48,304 bases of DNA, taken from assembly GCA_937864465.1 (NCBI GenBank), contig CALMJU010000016.1, forward strand, positions 1 to 48,304, in the 5' to 3' direction. Every line of letters starts with the position of its first letter. The stretch's first letter is position 1. The notes beneath the pieces were generated by a model that saw nothing but the letters and a program-made list of their open reading frames with translations, ran no database searches and was not told where the DNA came from. Shown piece by piece: positions 1 to 6,852 of this stretch. Source of the stretch: an uncultured Acidobacteriota bacterium (GTDB lineage Bacteria; Acidobacteriota; Polarisedimenticolia; Polarisedimenticolales; JAIQFR01). The position numbers were made by a program, and so were the translations under genes.

Positions 1-1
1 C

Positions 2-73
2 CCCGACCTCCGCCTCCTGACCCTCGATCGCCGCGTGGCGGACAACGCCGCCGCGCTCGGCCTCTCCGCCTGA
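2..73 (+). CDS. C-terminal end of a PIN-domain-like protein (partial)
   Basis: The reading frame is open from the first full codon and stops with TGA at 71-73, giving the last 23 residues of a protein whose start lies outside the window. The tail has the pattern LLTLDRRVA followed by an Ala-rich helix and LGL. This resembles the C-terminus of VapC-type PIN-domain RNases, where an 'LxTLD' strand precedes the last helix. No catalytic acidic residues other than the Asp of TLD are inside the window. The fragment is too short for a firm family call. Confidence 0.4.
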   Translation, partial: PDLRLLTLDRRVADNAAALGLSA

Positions 74-116
74 CCGCTCCGCGCGCGTCCCGCGCCTCCC
101 CGGGTTCGCGATCCGG

Positions 117-833
117 TTGCTGTCCCCTCATTTCCGGTTGGTCGTGTGGAACTGCAACATGAGGCTCCACGCGAAGGCTGGGTTGCTGCGGACGCTCGCC
201 CCCGACGTCGCGGTCGTGCCGGAGTGCGCGCGGCCGGAGGTGGTCCTCCGCCACGAGCCGAGGCTCGGGGCGAGCGGGATCGTCTGGACCGGGAGGAACG
301 CGCGCAAGGGGCTCGCCGTCCTGTCGTTCGGCCGCTGGCGCGTCGAGACCGCGGCCGAGGCGGCTCGCGATCTCGGCACGGTCCTCCCGGTGCGTGTCGA
401 GGGGGACCGGAGCTTCCGGCTCGTCGCGGCCTGGAAGTCGCCGGGAGGGCGCGCGCTCGGGTCCGCCCTCGAGGCGCTCGTCCCGTTCCTGTCGTCCGGA
501 CCCGCGATCCTCGCCGGCGACTTCAACCGCGCCCTCGTCCGCCGTCGCCGGGACGGCGCGGCCGTCCCCTCGAGGCTCGCCCGGGGGATCGAGAGGATCG
601 GGCTCGCGAGCGCCTACCACGCGGCGCGCGGCGTCCCCCTCGGCGCGGAGCCGGAGCCGACGCTCTTCGTGCACCGCGGTCTCTCCTGGCGGCGCCATGT
701 GGACTTCTGCTTCCTGGACGCCGCATCGCTTCGCAACCTCGGGAAAGTCTCGGTCGGTTCGGCGTATCCCTGGATCCTCGCCAGCGACCACGCCCCGCTC
801 GTCGTCGAGATCGGGCTCCCGGGCCCCTCTTGA
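117..833 (+). CDS. endonuclease/exonuclease/phosphatase (EEP) family protein
   Basis: A 238-residue protein with the EEP (DNase I-like) fold signature. The first strand carries the Asn-bearing motif VVWNCNM (residues 9-15), followed by the metal-binding Glu in VVPEC (E36), the central GDFN motif and the terminal SDHAP motif that supplies the Asp-His pair. These are the Mg-dependent phosphodiester-cleaving residues of the family. No signal peptide or membrane segment is visible. The substrate (DNA, RNA, phospholipid or nucleotide) cannot be told from the sequence. The start is uncertain: TTG at 117 has no good ribosome binding site, a second TTG lies a few codons in, and an ATG at 159 would delete the first catalytic strand. 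The stop codon overlaps the -35 box of the next operon, so the gene probably ends its own transcription unit. Confidence 0.75.
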   Translation: MLSPHFRLVVWNCNMRLHAKAGLLRTLAPDVAVVPECARPEVVLRHEPRLGASGIVWTGRNARKGLAVLSFGRWRVETAAEAARDLGTVLPVRVEGDRSFRLVAAWKSPGGRALGSALEALVPFLSSGPAILAGDFNRALVRRRRDGAAVPSRLARGIERIGLASAYHAARGVPLGAEPEPTLFVHRGLSWRRHVDFCFLDAASLRNLGKVSVGSAYPWILASDHAPLVVEIGLPGPS

Positions 834-857
834 CAATTACGAACATATGTCCATAAT
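830..857 (+). promoter_or_regulatory. sigma70-type promoter of the DUF134-nifX operon
   Basis: A perfect TTGACA (830-835) is followed after 16 bases by CATAAT (852-857, five of six matches to TATAAT). The predicted transcript starts near 864, about 10 nt before the ATG at 875. The patch is AT-rich against a very GC-rich background. The -35 box overlaps the stop codon of the upstream gene. Confidence 0.7.
837..856. promoter_or_regulatory. 20-bp palindromic operator between -35 and -10
   Basis: The two arms are TTACGAACAT and ATGTCCATAA. Read as inverted halves they agree at 8 of 10 positions around a perfect central ACATATGT. The palindrome fills the spacer between the -35 and -10 boxes, so a bound dimer would block RNA polymerase. 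The adjacent gene encodes an HTH protein of the DUF134 family, so autoregulation is the simplest reading. That is inference. Confidence 0.55.
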
Positions 858-874
858 AGAAGGCGAGGTGCCCC

Positions 875-1234
875 ATGCCGAGGCCGTTCTGCAGAAGGCG
901 AGTCGCCGGGAGGCCGGCCGCCTCGATCTTCAAGCCGATCGGGATCCCGGTGTCGGAGCTCGAGGAGGTCGTCATGACGCTCGACGAGTTCGAGGCGATC
1001 CGCCTCGCGGACCTCGAGGGGCTGTACCAGGAGAGAGCGGCGGAGACGATGCGCGTGTCCAGACCGACCTTCAGCCGGATCGTCGAGTCCGCCCACCGCA
1101 AGATCGCCGATGCCTTCGTCCACGGGAAGGCGCTCCGGATGGAGGGAGGACCGGTGCACCTCGGCGCCCCGCGCTGCTGCCGCCTGCACGACCGAAGAAT
1201 TCGGGGCTTCGAGCCCAAGGAGAGACCGAGATGA
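875..1234 (+). CDS. DUF134 (UPF0251) helix-turn-helix DNA-binding protein
   Basis: A 119-residue protein with the family's features: an N-terminal basic RPxxCRR-type segment, a 'FKPxGIPxxELEEVxMTLDEFEAIRLADLEGL' type core (residues 19-49) and a helix-turn-helix in which RVSRPTFSRIVESAHRKIADA (about 59-79) forms the recognition part. A Cys pair sits near the C-terminus (RCCRLH). Homologues are sigma-factor-like small HTH proteins, often beside NifX-like and Mrp genes, as here. The ATG at 875 follows GAGG at 864-867. The stop overlaps the start of the next gene by four bases (ATGA at 1231-1234), implying translational coupling. It probably regulates its own operon through the palindrome in the promoter. 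Confidence 0.8.
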   Translation: MPRPFCRRRVAGRPAASIFKPIGIPVSELEEVVMTLDEFEAIRLADLEGLYQERAAETMRVSRPTFSRIVESAHRKIADAFVHGKALRMEGGPVHLGAPRCCRLHDRRIRGFEPKERPR

Positions 1235-1614
1235 ACCTCTGCATCCCCGTAACGGAAGACCACGGCGCCGCGAGCCCCGTCTGCGAGCACTTCGGCTCGG
1301 CGCCGCTCTTCATGATCGTGGACACCGAGAGCGGCGCCTGCCGCGCGATCCCGAACCGCAACCGCCACCACGGCCACGGCATGTGCATGCCGCTCGCATC
1401 CCTCGCGGGCGAGATCCTCGACGGGGTGGTCGTCGGCGGGATCGGAACGGGTGCGCTCTCGAAGCTCGGCGCCGCCGGCATCCGCGTCTTCCGGTCCGAG
1501 CACGCGACCGTCGCGGAGGCGCTGGAGGCGTTCCGGGCCGGGACGCTTCGGCCGGTGGAGCCCGGCACGGCCTGCGCCCACCACGGATACGGGCGCGGGC
1601 ACGGGTGCCGCTAG
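1231..1614 (+). CDS. NifX/NifB-like dinitrogenase iron-molybdenum cofactor family protein
   Basis: A 127-residue single-domain protein of the NifX/NafY/NifB C-terminal superfamily (RNase H-like fold). It starts MNLCIPV and has the conserved EHFGSAP segment (19-25). It then carries a His/Cys-rich loop, NRHHGHGMCM (44-53), the motif VVGGIGTGAL (67-76), and a second His/Cys-rich tail (CAHHGYGRGHGC, 115-126). The family binds Fe-S or Fe-Mo cluster intermediates. The extra His/Cys clusters suggest metal binding here. No nif structural gene is in the window, so this is unlikely to be a nitrogenase gene. Small NifX-like proteins beside Mrp ATPases are known, for example, in the orange-protein clusters of sulfate reducers. 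It is translationally coupled to the DUF134 gene. Confidence 0.8.
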   Translation: MNLCIPVTEDHGAASPVCEHFGSAPLFMIVDTESGACRAIPNRNRHHGHGMCMPLASLAGEILDGVVVGGIGTGALSKLGAAGIRVFRSEHATVAEALEAFRAGTLRPVEPGTACAHHGYGRGHGCR

Positions 1615-1765
1615 GGGGAGAGGAGACCCTCCCGCCGCTTGCGGGCCGCTTGCGCTACCATCCGGCGGGGACGTGCTCCGATCGGGGATCGGGGCGATCG
1701 CGGATGCGCCGTCCTCGATGGACATCCGGAGGATCCGGGACGGGCTCGTCCCACGGGAGCGAAGA

Positions 1766-2683
1766 ATGCGACGGAGGGAAGGGGAAGGGCCGCCGGAGAT
1801 CGCAGGCGGGGGCCGCGGCGATCCGCTGCCGATGGTCGGGCAGGGTCCGGGGCCGGGAGATCGGGAGCTCGCGGCGCAGCGGAAGCTCGAGTCCAGGCTC
1901 TCCCGGATCCGGCGGAAGGTCGTCGTGCTGTCGGGAAAGGGGGGCGTCGGGAAGAGCACGGTCGCTGTCAATCTCGCGATCTCCCTGAAGATGGCCGGCA
2001 AGCGCGTCGGGCTCCTCGACGTGGACATCCACGGGCCGAGCGTGCCGACGATGCTCGGACTCGAGGGGGCGTCCGTCGGCGGCGATCCGGAGGCGCTGAT
2101 CCCCGTGGACCTGGACGGCCTGAAGGTCCTCTCGATCGGCTTCCTCCTGAGGAGCGCCGACGACGCGGTGATCTGGCGCGGCCCCATGAAGATGCAGGTG
2201 ATCCGGCAGTTCCTCGGCGACGTGGCGTGGGGGGACCTCGACTGGCTGGTGGTGGACTCGCCCCCGGGGACGGGGGACGAGCCGCTCAGCGTCATCCAGG
2301 TCGCCGGGAAGCTCGACGGCGCCGTGATCGTCACGACGCCGCAGAAGGTCGCGGCGGTGGACGTCCGCAAGTCCATCACGTTCTGCCGCAAGCTCGACGT
2401 GCCGATCCTCGGAGTCGTCGAGAACATGAGCGGCTTCGCGTGCCCGCGCTGCGGGGAGGTGACGCCGATCCTGCGGTCGGGGGGCGGGAGGAAGACCGCG
2501 GAGGACATGCAGGTGCCGTTCCTGGGATCGATTCCGATCGACCCGGCGATCGCGGAGGCCTGCGACGGCGGCCGCGCGTTCCTCCGGGACTTCGCTGCCT
2601 CGCCGACTGCCCGGATCCTGCGGGAGATCTTCCGCCCCATCGAGGCGCTCGACGAGGGCGTGGGAGGAGGGGCGGGACGATGA
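1766..2683 (+). CDS. Mrp/NBP35-type P-loop ATPase, Fe-S cluster carrier (ApbC)
   Basis: A 305-residue protein with the deviant Walker A GKGGVGKS (57-64), the DVDIHGPSVPTMLG motif (85-98), VVDSPPGTGDE (162-172) and the C-terminal CPRC pair (C226, C229). In Mrp proteins this pair holds a bridging [4Fe-4S] cluster at the dimer interface. It therefore belongs to the cytosolic carriers that load Fe-S clusters onto apo-proteins. It lacks the N-terminal DUF59 (MIP18) domain of some homologues and instead has about 50 low-complexity residues. I chose ATG 1766 because GGAG lies about six bases upstream. ATG 1718 in frame is possible but has no ribosome binding site. About 150 bases separate it from the NifX-like gene, with no feature beyond a short GC hairpin (1631-1645). 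Confidence 0.88.
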   Translation: MRRREGEGPPEIAGGGRGDPLPMVGQGPGPGDRELAAQRKLESRLSRIRRKVVVLSGKGGVGKSTVAVNLAISLKMAGKRVGLLDVDIHGPSVPTMLGLEGASVGGDPEALIPVDLDGLKVLSIGFLLRSADDAVIWRGPMKMQVIRQFLGDVAWGDLDWLVVDSPPGTGDEPLSVIQVAGKLDGAVIVTTPQKVAAVDVRKSITFCRKLDVPILGVVENMSGFACPRCGEVTPILRSGGGRKTAEDMQVPFLGSIPIDPAIAEACDGGRAFLRDFAASPTARILREIFRPIEALDEGVGGGAGR

Positions 2684-2697
2684 AGGCGAAGGACCCC

Positions 2698-2742
2698 GGG
2701 CCCCGCCGGGGGCTCGCCGGCGCCGAAGCGCCCGCGGGGCCC
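2698..2742. other. GC-rich stem-loop between mrp and carbamate kinase
   Basis: GGGCCCCGC (2698-2706) pairs perfectly with GCGGGGCCC (2734-2742) across a 27-base loop that is itself partly self-complementary. There is no T-run after it, so it is not a canonical intrinsic terminator, though it could slow transcription after mrp. In a sequence this GC-rich a chance hairpin is also possible. Confidence 0.3.
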
Positions 2743-2816
2743 CGCAGGTTGCCCGCGCCTCCCGCCGCGTGCGACACTAGCGGTTTCCCGCGCGGTCGGC
2801 GGGAGGAGGATCCGTC

Positions 2817-3779
2817 GTGAGCAACGGCTCGAACGTGCCCATCGTCCTCGTCGCGATGGGCGGCCACGCCTTCATGCAGACCGGCGAGAAGGGGACGATC
2901 GAGGAGCACGAGAAGAACGCCGAGGGGATCGCTTCGCTCCTCATGACGCTCGTGGATCGCGGGTACCACCTGGTCATCACGCACGGCAATGGACCGCAGG
3001 TGGGGAATCTCCTCATCCAGCACGAGATGGCGAGGGAAGAGGTGCCCTCGATGCCGCTCGACGTGCTGGTGGCGATGACGGAGGGGAGCCTCGGGTACAT
3101 CCTGCAGCAGAGCCTCCTGAACCAGCTCCGGAAGAAGGACCTCAGGCGCTACGTCGTGACGGTCGTCACGCAGGTGCTGGTCGACGAGCAGGACCCGGCG
3201 TTCCAGAACCCGACCAAGCCGATCGGGCCGTTCCTGTCCCGGGAGGAGGCGGAGCGGAGGCGCGATGCCCTCGGGTGGAAGGTGCGCGAGGACTCCGGGC
3301 GCGGATGGCGCCGGCTCGTGCCCTCGCCGAGGCCGGTGAAGGTGATCCAGAGGCACATGATCCGCGACGCCGCGCGCGCAGGGCACATCGTCGTCGCGTG
3401 CGGCGGCGGCGGGATCCCGATCAAGAAGGAGGGGAACGGGCAGTACGGCGGGATCGAGGCGGTCATCGACAAGGACCTGACCTCGAGCGTCCTCGCGACC
3501 GACATCGGCGCGGCGCTCCTCGTCATCCTGACCGCGGTCCCGCAGGTCTACGTGAACTTCGGGAAGCCGAGCCAGCAGGCGCTCGGAGCGGTGACCCTCG
3601 AGGAGCTGGAGAGGCTCCACGCCGAGGGGCACTTTCCTCCCGGGAGCATGGGTCCGAAGATCGAGGCGGTGATGGGCTACCTGCGCGCCGGCGGCCGCCG
3701 CGCGCTGATCACGAACCCCGAGAGCCTCCCCCAGGCGATCGAGGGCCGCGCCGGCACGCACTTCGTCGGGAAGATCTAG
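2817..3779 (+). CDS. arcC: carbamate kinase
   Basis: A 320-residue amino-acid-kinase-family protein. Carbamate kinase interconverts ATP + carbamate and ADP + carbamoyl phosphate. Visible signatures are the N-terminal VAMGGHA loop, the HGNGPQVGN motif, the inserted subdomain containing TKPIGPFLS, the phosphate-binding CGGGGIP, the VIDKDLTSSVLA nucleotide-site motif, and GSMGPKIEA near the end. The length matches the family (about 310). GTG 2817 is preceded by GGAGGAGGAT. No arginine deiminase, ornithine carbamoyltransferase or other carbamoyl-phosphate pathway gene is nearby, so the direction of use (ATP production or carbamate assimilation) is not shown. The stop codon touches the left end of a RAYT element. 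Confidence 0.93.
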   Translation: MSNGSNVPIVLVAMGGHAFMQTGEKGTIEEHEKNAEGIASLLMTLVDRGYHLVITHGNGPQVGNLLIQHEMAREEVPSMPLDVLVAMTEGSLGYILQQSLLNQLRKKDLRRYVVTVVTQVLVDEQDPAFQNPTKPIGPFLSREEAERRRDALGWKVREDSGRGWRRLVPSPRPVKVIQRHMIRDAARAGHIVVACGGGGIPIKKEGNGQYGGIEAVIDKDLTSSVLATDIGAALLVILTAVPQVYVNFGKPSQQALGAVTLEELERLHAEGHFPPGSMGPKIEAVMGYLRAGGRRALITNPESLPQAIEGRAGTHFVGKI

Positions 3780-3812
3780 GGGGTCAGACGTTACCAGCGT
3801 TACCGTTTGGCG
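3780..3812 (+). repeat. left REP-like end of element A
   Basis: Begins GGGGTCAGAC and continues GTTACCAGCGTTACCG. It is the same sequence, with few changes, as the other five ends in the window. GTCAGAC is itself a GTC-A-GAC mini-palindrome. The following block can form a short imperfect hairpin around a CAGC loop. Confidence 0.75.
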
Positions 3813-3842
3813 CGGATAGCGCGCCACGGCGCAGCTTTTGCC

Positions 3843-4781
3843 TCACGCGGGAGGCGACGGTTCGCATTGCGAAAGGGGCACGGAACGTTCCCTTGCGGTC
3901 CGCCTCTTGCAAAGCATGACTCGAAGAGCGGCCGGGGCGCGACCGAGAAAGCCCGCGATCTCCGCGTAGCAGTAGCCGTGGTCGTCCACGGCGACCTCGA
4001 CGAACAGGGACCGGGCGAGTGCGGCGACGTGCCTACGGCTCGACCCGCGCACCTCGATCGGATCGACCCGCAGGCGGGCTCGTCGAAGCGTGTCCCGGAG
4101 GATCTGATCGAGCCCCGGCCTGCTCTTCGCCGGCGGCTCTGCGGACTTAGCGGCACGGCGTCTCGCGCGAGACTCGAACCGGGCTCCGCCGAGGATCGTG
4201 CCGCGTCGCGGGATCAAGTCTTCTCTCGAGTCCGCCGCCGCCTCCTCTCCCTCGTGGAACTCGCGAAAAGCCTCTTGCGCAGCCTCCATCTCCGCGCCGA
4301 ACATCGACAGCACCGGCTCGCGATCCACGAGAGGATCCGGCTCATCGGTGAGGTAGGCGGAGTACGAGCTCCATGGGAAACCGAGCCCCGGGGTGATCCC
4401 CGCGCGCAAAGCGTTGCGGTGCACGTAGCGGACGAGGCGCAGCAGGTACGTCTCGTCCTCGCAAACGAGGCAGTGATACCGGCCCTGAAAGACGTGGCCG
4501 ACCAGGTCGTACTTCCTGTTGAAGTGGCGCGCGAAGGCGGTCAGGAGGGCGGCCATGAACCTCTCGACCGGGTCATGCATCCTCCGGAGAACCAGATGCA
4601 CGTGGTTCGGCATCAGGGTGAACGCGTAGATCTCGACATCCAGTCGAGCCTTCAGCCTGCGCAGCCTCGCCAGCAGGAATCTGCGGTCGTCGTCGTCCAG
4701 GAAGATCGCCTGGCGGCGGTTGCCCCGGAACATCACGTGGTAGAGGCCGCCGACGAACTCGAGGCGGAGCCTTCTGCTCAT
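3843..4781 (-). CDS. REP-associated tyrosine transposase (RAYT, TnpA-REP; IS200-like Y1 family)
   Basis: A 312-residue protein starting at ATG 4781 (MSRRLRLEF). The Y1 transposase domain occupies about residues 5-130: GGLYHVMFRGN near the N-terminus, the HUH motif NHVHLV (H60, H62), the HVFQGRYH block, and the catalytic-tyrosine helix LVRYVHRNALRAG (Y119). These are the parts needed for single-strand DNA cleavage and a phosphotyrosine link. The remaining half ends in a HTH-like region resembling the DnaA C-terminal domain (about residues 245-295), common in this RAYT group. The frame is intact, so the enzyme could be active. It is the only transposase gene in the window, and it sits inside ends shared by two non-coding elements. 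It is presumably the enzyme acting on them. Confidence 0.85.
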   Translation of the reverse strand: MSRRLRLEFVGGLYHVMFRGNRRQAIFLDDDDRRFLLARLRRLKARLDVEIYAFTLMPNHVHLVLRRMHDPVERFMAALLTAFARHFNRKYDLVGHVFQGRYHCLVCEDETYLLRLVRYVHRNALRAGITPGLGFPWSSYSAYLTDEPDPLVDREPVLSMFGAEMEAAQEAFREFHEGEEAAADSREDLIPRRGTILGGARFESRARRRAAKSAEPPAKSRPGLDQILRDTLRRARLRVDPIEVRGSSRRHVAALARSLFVEVAVDDHGYCYAEIAGFLGRAPAALRVMLCKRRTARERSVPLSQCEPSPPA

Positions 4782-4943
4782 GGAGCAGGTCCTTCCGGAG
4801 GAGGCCGGGACGCTCCCGACGTAACCTGTTTCCTCGTGGAGCAAGAGGCAAGCTTCTTGGAGCCCGTCGCGAACCTGGCACCGTTGAGCTTCCGCAACTG
4901 CCTCCGCAACTGGCCACAGGTCAGCATTTTGTCGGCATCTGTC

Positions 4944-4977
4944 TGCCAAAACTGATACGCTGGTAACGTCTGACCCC
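4944..4977 (-). repeat. right REP-like end of element A
   Basis: On the minus strand this reads GGGGTCAGACGTTACCAGCG and continues GTATCAGTTTTGGC, so it mirrors the left end at 3780. The outer end stops two bases before the ATG of hflX. Confidence 0.75.
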
Positions 4978-4979
4978 TT

Positions 4980-6764
4980 ATGAGCGAGCTGCACGGGAAC
5001 CTTCTGGGGCTTTCGTCGGCCGAGCGGCAGGGGCTCGAGCGCCTCTACCGGAGGCGGCTGCCGCCCGCGGCGGTGCTGACCCACGAGATCGCGCGCGAGA
5101 TGGCCGAGGTCAGCCGCGCCCTGAACCGCCGCGTCGGCGTCCTGGTGGACCGCGCGGGGCGGGTCGAGGCGGTCGCGGTCGGGGACGCCTCGCGCCTCGC
5201 GGTCCAGCGCCGCCCGAGCGCGCCCGCCGGGCGCGAGCGCTTCTGCACGCTCCGCTGGCTCGCGACGCGCCTAGAGGACGCCCCGCTCGCCCCGGCCGAC
5301 CTCGCGCCGCTCGCCCTCCACAGGCTCGACGCGATGGCGGTGATCGCCGTCGGCGAGGACGGCCTGCCGGGACCGGTCCGCGTGGCGCATCTGCTCCCCG
5401 CCGACGAGCGCGGGGGAGCTCGGCCGCATCGTCCGCCCGCCGGATCCTCGGGACTCCCTCCGGGCTCCCGCCGCCGCCGCGAGGCACCGGTCGAGGACGT
5501 CGTCGCCGACGGAGAGCGGTACCGGCTGTTCCCGCCGCGCCCCGCGAGCCTCGTGGACGACGACTTCCTCGCCCTGATCCGAGCCCTCGAGCAGGAGTTC
5601 GACCGTCGCCGCGCCCGCACGAGGGCGGCCGGCCGCGAGGGGCGCGCGATCCTCGTCCACGTGACGACCGGCCCGCGCCAGCGCGCCGAGGCCTCCATCG
5701 ACGAGCTCTCGGAGCTGGCCGCGTCGAGCGACCTCGCGGTCGTCGACCGGATCGTGCAGCGCCGCCCATCCTACGACCCGCGGACGCTCCTGGGCTCGGG
5801 CCGCCTCGAAGACCTGATCATCCGCGCGCTCCGCCTCCAGGCCGACTTCATCGTCGTGGACCAGGACCTGACCCCGGCCCAGGCGCGCGCGATCGCCGAG
5901 GCGACCGACCTCAAGGTGATCGACCGCACGCAGCTCATCCTCGACATCTTCTCCCGCCGCGCACGCACCCGCGAGGGGAAGATCCAGGTCGAGCTGGCGC
6001 AGCTCAAGTACCTCCTGCCGCGCCTGATGAGCCGCGGCGACTCCGGTCTCTCGCGCCTGATGGGCGGGATCGGCGGGCGCGGCCCCGGCGAGCAGAAGCT
6101 CGAGGTGGACCGGCGCCGCGTGCGGGACCGGATCAAGGGCCTCGAGCGGATGCTCGACGCGGAGAGGACGCGCCGGGAGCAGCGGAGGGCGCGCCGCCGC
6201 GAGCGCGACGTACCGGTGATCTCCCTCGTCGGCTACACGAACGCCGGGAAGAGCACGCTCCTCAATTTACTGACGCGGAGCGAGGTCTTCGTGGAGCACC
6301 GGATGTTCGCGACGCTCGACCCTTCGAGCCGGCGCCTGAGGCTCCCGCGCGAGCGGGAGGTCGTCATCAACGACACGGTCGGCTTCATCCGCGACCTCCC
6401 GAAGGACCTCCTCGCCGCGTTCCGCGCGACCCTCGAGGAGATCCGAGACTCGGACCTTCTCGTCCACATGGTGGACGGCGCGCACGCGGGCCACGAGCGG
6501 CAGATCGCCTCCGTCGAGGCGATCCTCAAGGACCTGGGGGATGACGCGATCCCGCGCCTGCTGGTCTTCAACAAGGCCGACCTCCTCGACGAGCACCAGC
6601 GTGTCGAACGCCTCGCCGGCCGCGACGCGCTTTGTCTCTCGGCGAGGACCGGCGACGGCGTGGACGCCCTCCTACGCCGGATCGACGACGCGCTGTTCTC
6701 GCGGGCGGCCGGGAGAGGGCGGGGGCACCTCCGTACTGCCCATGAAGGCCGACCAATAGTCTAG
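4980..6764 (+). CDS. hflX: GTPase HflX, long form
   Basis: A 594-residue ribosome-associated GTPase; HflX splits stalled or stress-damaged 70S ribosomes. The C-terminal two thirds match the family: the HflX domain with RRPSYDPRTLLGSGRLEDL and DQDLTPAQ, the Gly-rich hinge GGIGGRGPGE, a coiled linker, then the G domain with P-loop GYTNAGKS (418-425), DTVGFIRDLP (G3) and NKAD (G4). An extra N-terminal domain of about 200 residues (start GNLLGLSSAERQGLERLYRR) is typical of the long HflX subgroup. E. coli HflX is 426 residues. The ATG at 4980 lies two bases from the RAYT element, and no Shine-Dalgarno sequence precedes it, so expression may be leaderless or shaped by the element. No other good start is seen downstream before conserved sequence. 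Confidence 0.92.
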   Translation: MSELHGNLLGLSSAERQGLERLYRRRLPPAAVLTHEIAREMAEVSRALNRRVGVLVDRAGRVEAVAVGDASRLAVQRRPSAPAGRERFCTLRWLATRLEDAPLAPADLAPLALHRLDAMAVIAVGEDGLPGPVRVAHLLPADERGGARPHRPPAGSSGLPPGSRRRREAPVEDVVADGERYRLFPPRPASLVDDDFLALIRALEQEFDRRRARTRAAGREGRAILVHVTTGPRQRAEASIDELSELAASSDLAVVDRIVQRRPSYDPRTLLGSGRLEDLIIRALRLQADFIVVDQDLTPAQARAIAEATDLKVIDRTQLILDIFSRRARTREGKIQVELAQLKYLLPRLMSRGDSGLSRLMGGIGGRGPGEQKLEVDRRRVRDRIKGLERMLDAERTRREQRRARRRERDVPVISLVGYTNAGKSTLLNLLTRSEVFVEHRMFATLDPSSRRLRLPREREVVINDTVGFIRDLPKDLLAAFRATLEEIRDSDLLVHMVDGAHAGHERQIASVEAILKDLGDDAIPRLLVFNKADLLDEHQRVERLAGRDALCLSARTGDGVDALLRRIDDALFSRAAGRGRGHLRTAHEGRPIV

Positions 6765-6790
6765 TCCAATTGTCCATATTACGGTCCAAT
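6764..6790. promoter_or_regulatory. direct repeats upstream of the pdxR promoter (probable PdxR operator)
   Basis: GTCCAAT occurs at 6764-6770 and again at 6784-6790, exactly 20 bases (about two helical turns) apart. The second copy is the longer GTCCAATGG. Its inverse, CCATTGGAC, lies at 6839-6847 downstream of the promoter. Direct repeats with two-turn spacing next to the -35 box match the known operator architecture of MocR/PdxR regulators. PdxR is encoded by the next gene. Confidence 0.6.
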
Positions 6791-6794
6791 GGCC

Positions 6795-6823
6795 TTGACA
6801 ACTCCCCCGGACAGGGGTATGGT
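6795..6823 (+). promoter_or_regulatory. sigma70-type promoter of the pdxR-pdxS-pdxT cluster
   Basis: Perfect TTGACA (6795-6800), a 17-base spacer, and TATGGT (6818-6823, four of six). The predicted start is near 6830. The inverse operator half-site CCATTGGAC (6839-6847) falls just inside the transcript and just before the ATG at 6853. Confidence 0.7.
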
Positions 6824-6852
6824 TCGCTGTGGCCTAGACCATTGGACGGACC

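Larger units (their letters stand above)
3780..4977. mobile_element. RAYT element A: transposase gene between inverted REP-like ends
   Basis: A 1198-bp unit bounded by inverted copies of GGGGTCAGACGTTACCAGCG (3780-3799 on plus; 4977-4958 on minus), with similarity extending to about 33 bases. The transposase-like gene is on the minus strand. The unit begins at the base after the arcC stop and ends two bases before the hflX ATG, so the whole intergenic space is the element. Two shorter relatives with the same ends lie at 15029-15244 and 30022-30191. RAYTs are Y1-type enzymes linked to REP/REPIN repeats rather than classical DDE enzymes with true terminal inverted repeats, so I read the ends as two opposed REPs. 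No target duplication is visible. Confidence 0.75.

Noticed and set aside
1631-1645. CCCGC-CGCTT-GCGGG hairpin as an intrinsic terminator after the NifX-like gene
   Set aside because: The stem is five pairs with no T-run. Such hairpins are frequent by chance in this GC-rich sequence.
523-2640. A 705-residue minus-strand frame opposite the DUF134-nifX-mrp genes
   Set aside because: It lies fully antisense to three genes with clear family motifs. Its sequence is Ser/Arg/Pro-rich, as expected from GC-rich antisense frames.
2680-2820. A 46-codon frame overlapping the mrp stop by ATGA
   Set aside because: Low-complexity Pro/Arg/Ala sequence across a GC stem-loop, running into the arcC start. No sign of coding beyond the start-stop overlap.
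3780-4977. Element A as a classical DDE insertion sequence with terminal inverted repeats
   Set aside because: The enzyme is a Y1 HUH type, which does not use such repeats, and no flanking target duplication is visible. Opposed REPs explain the ends better.
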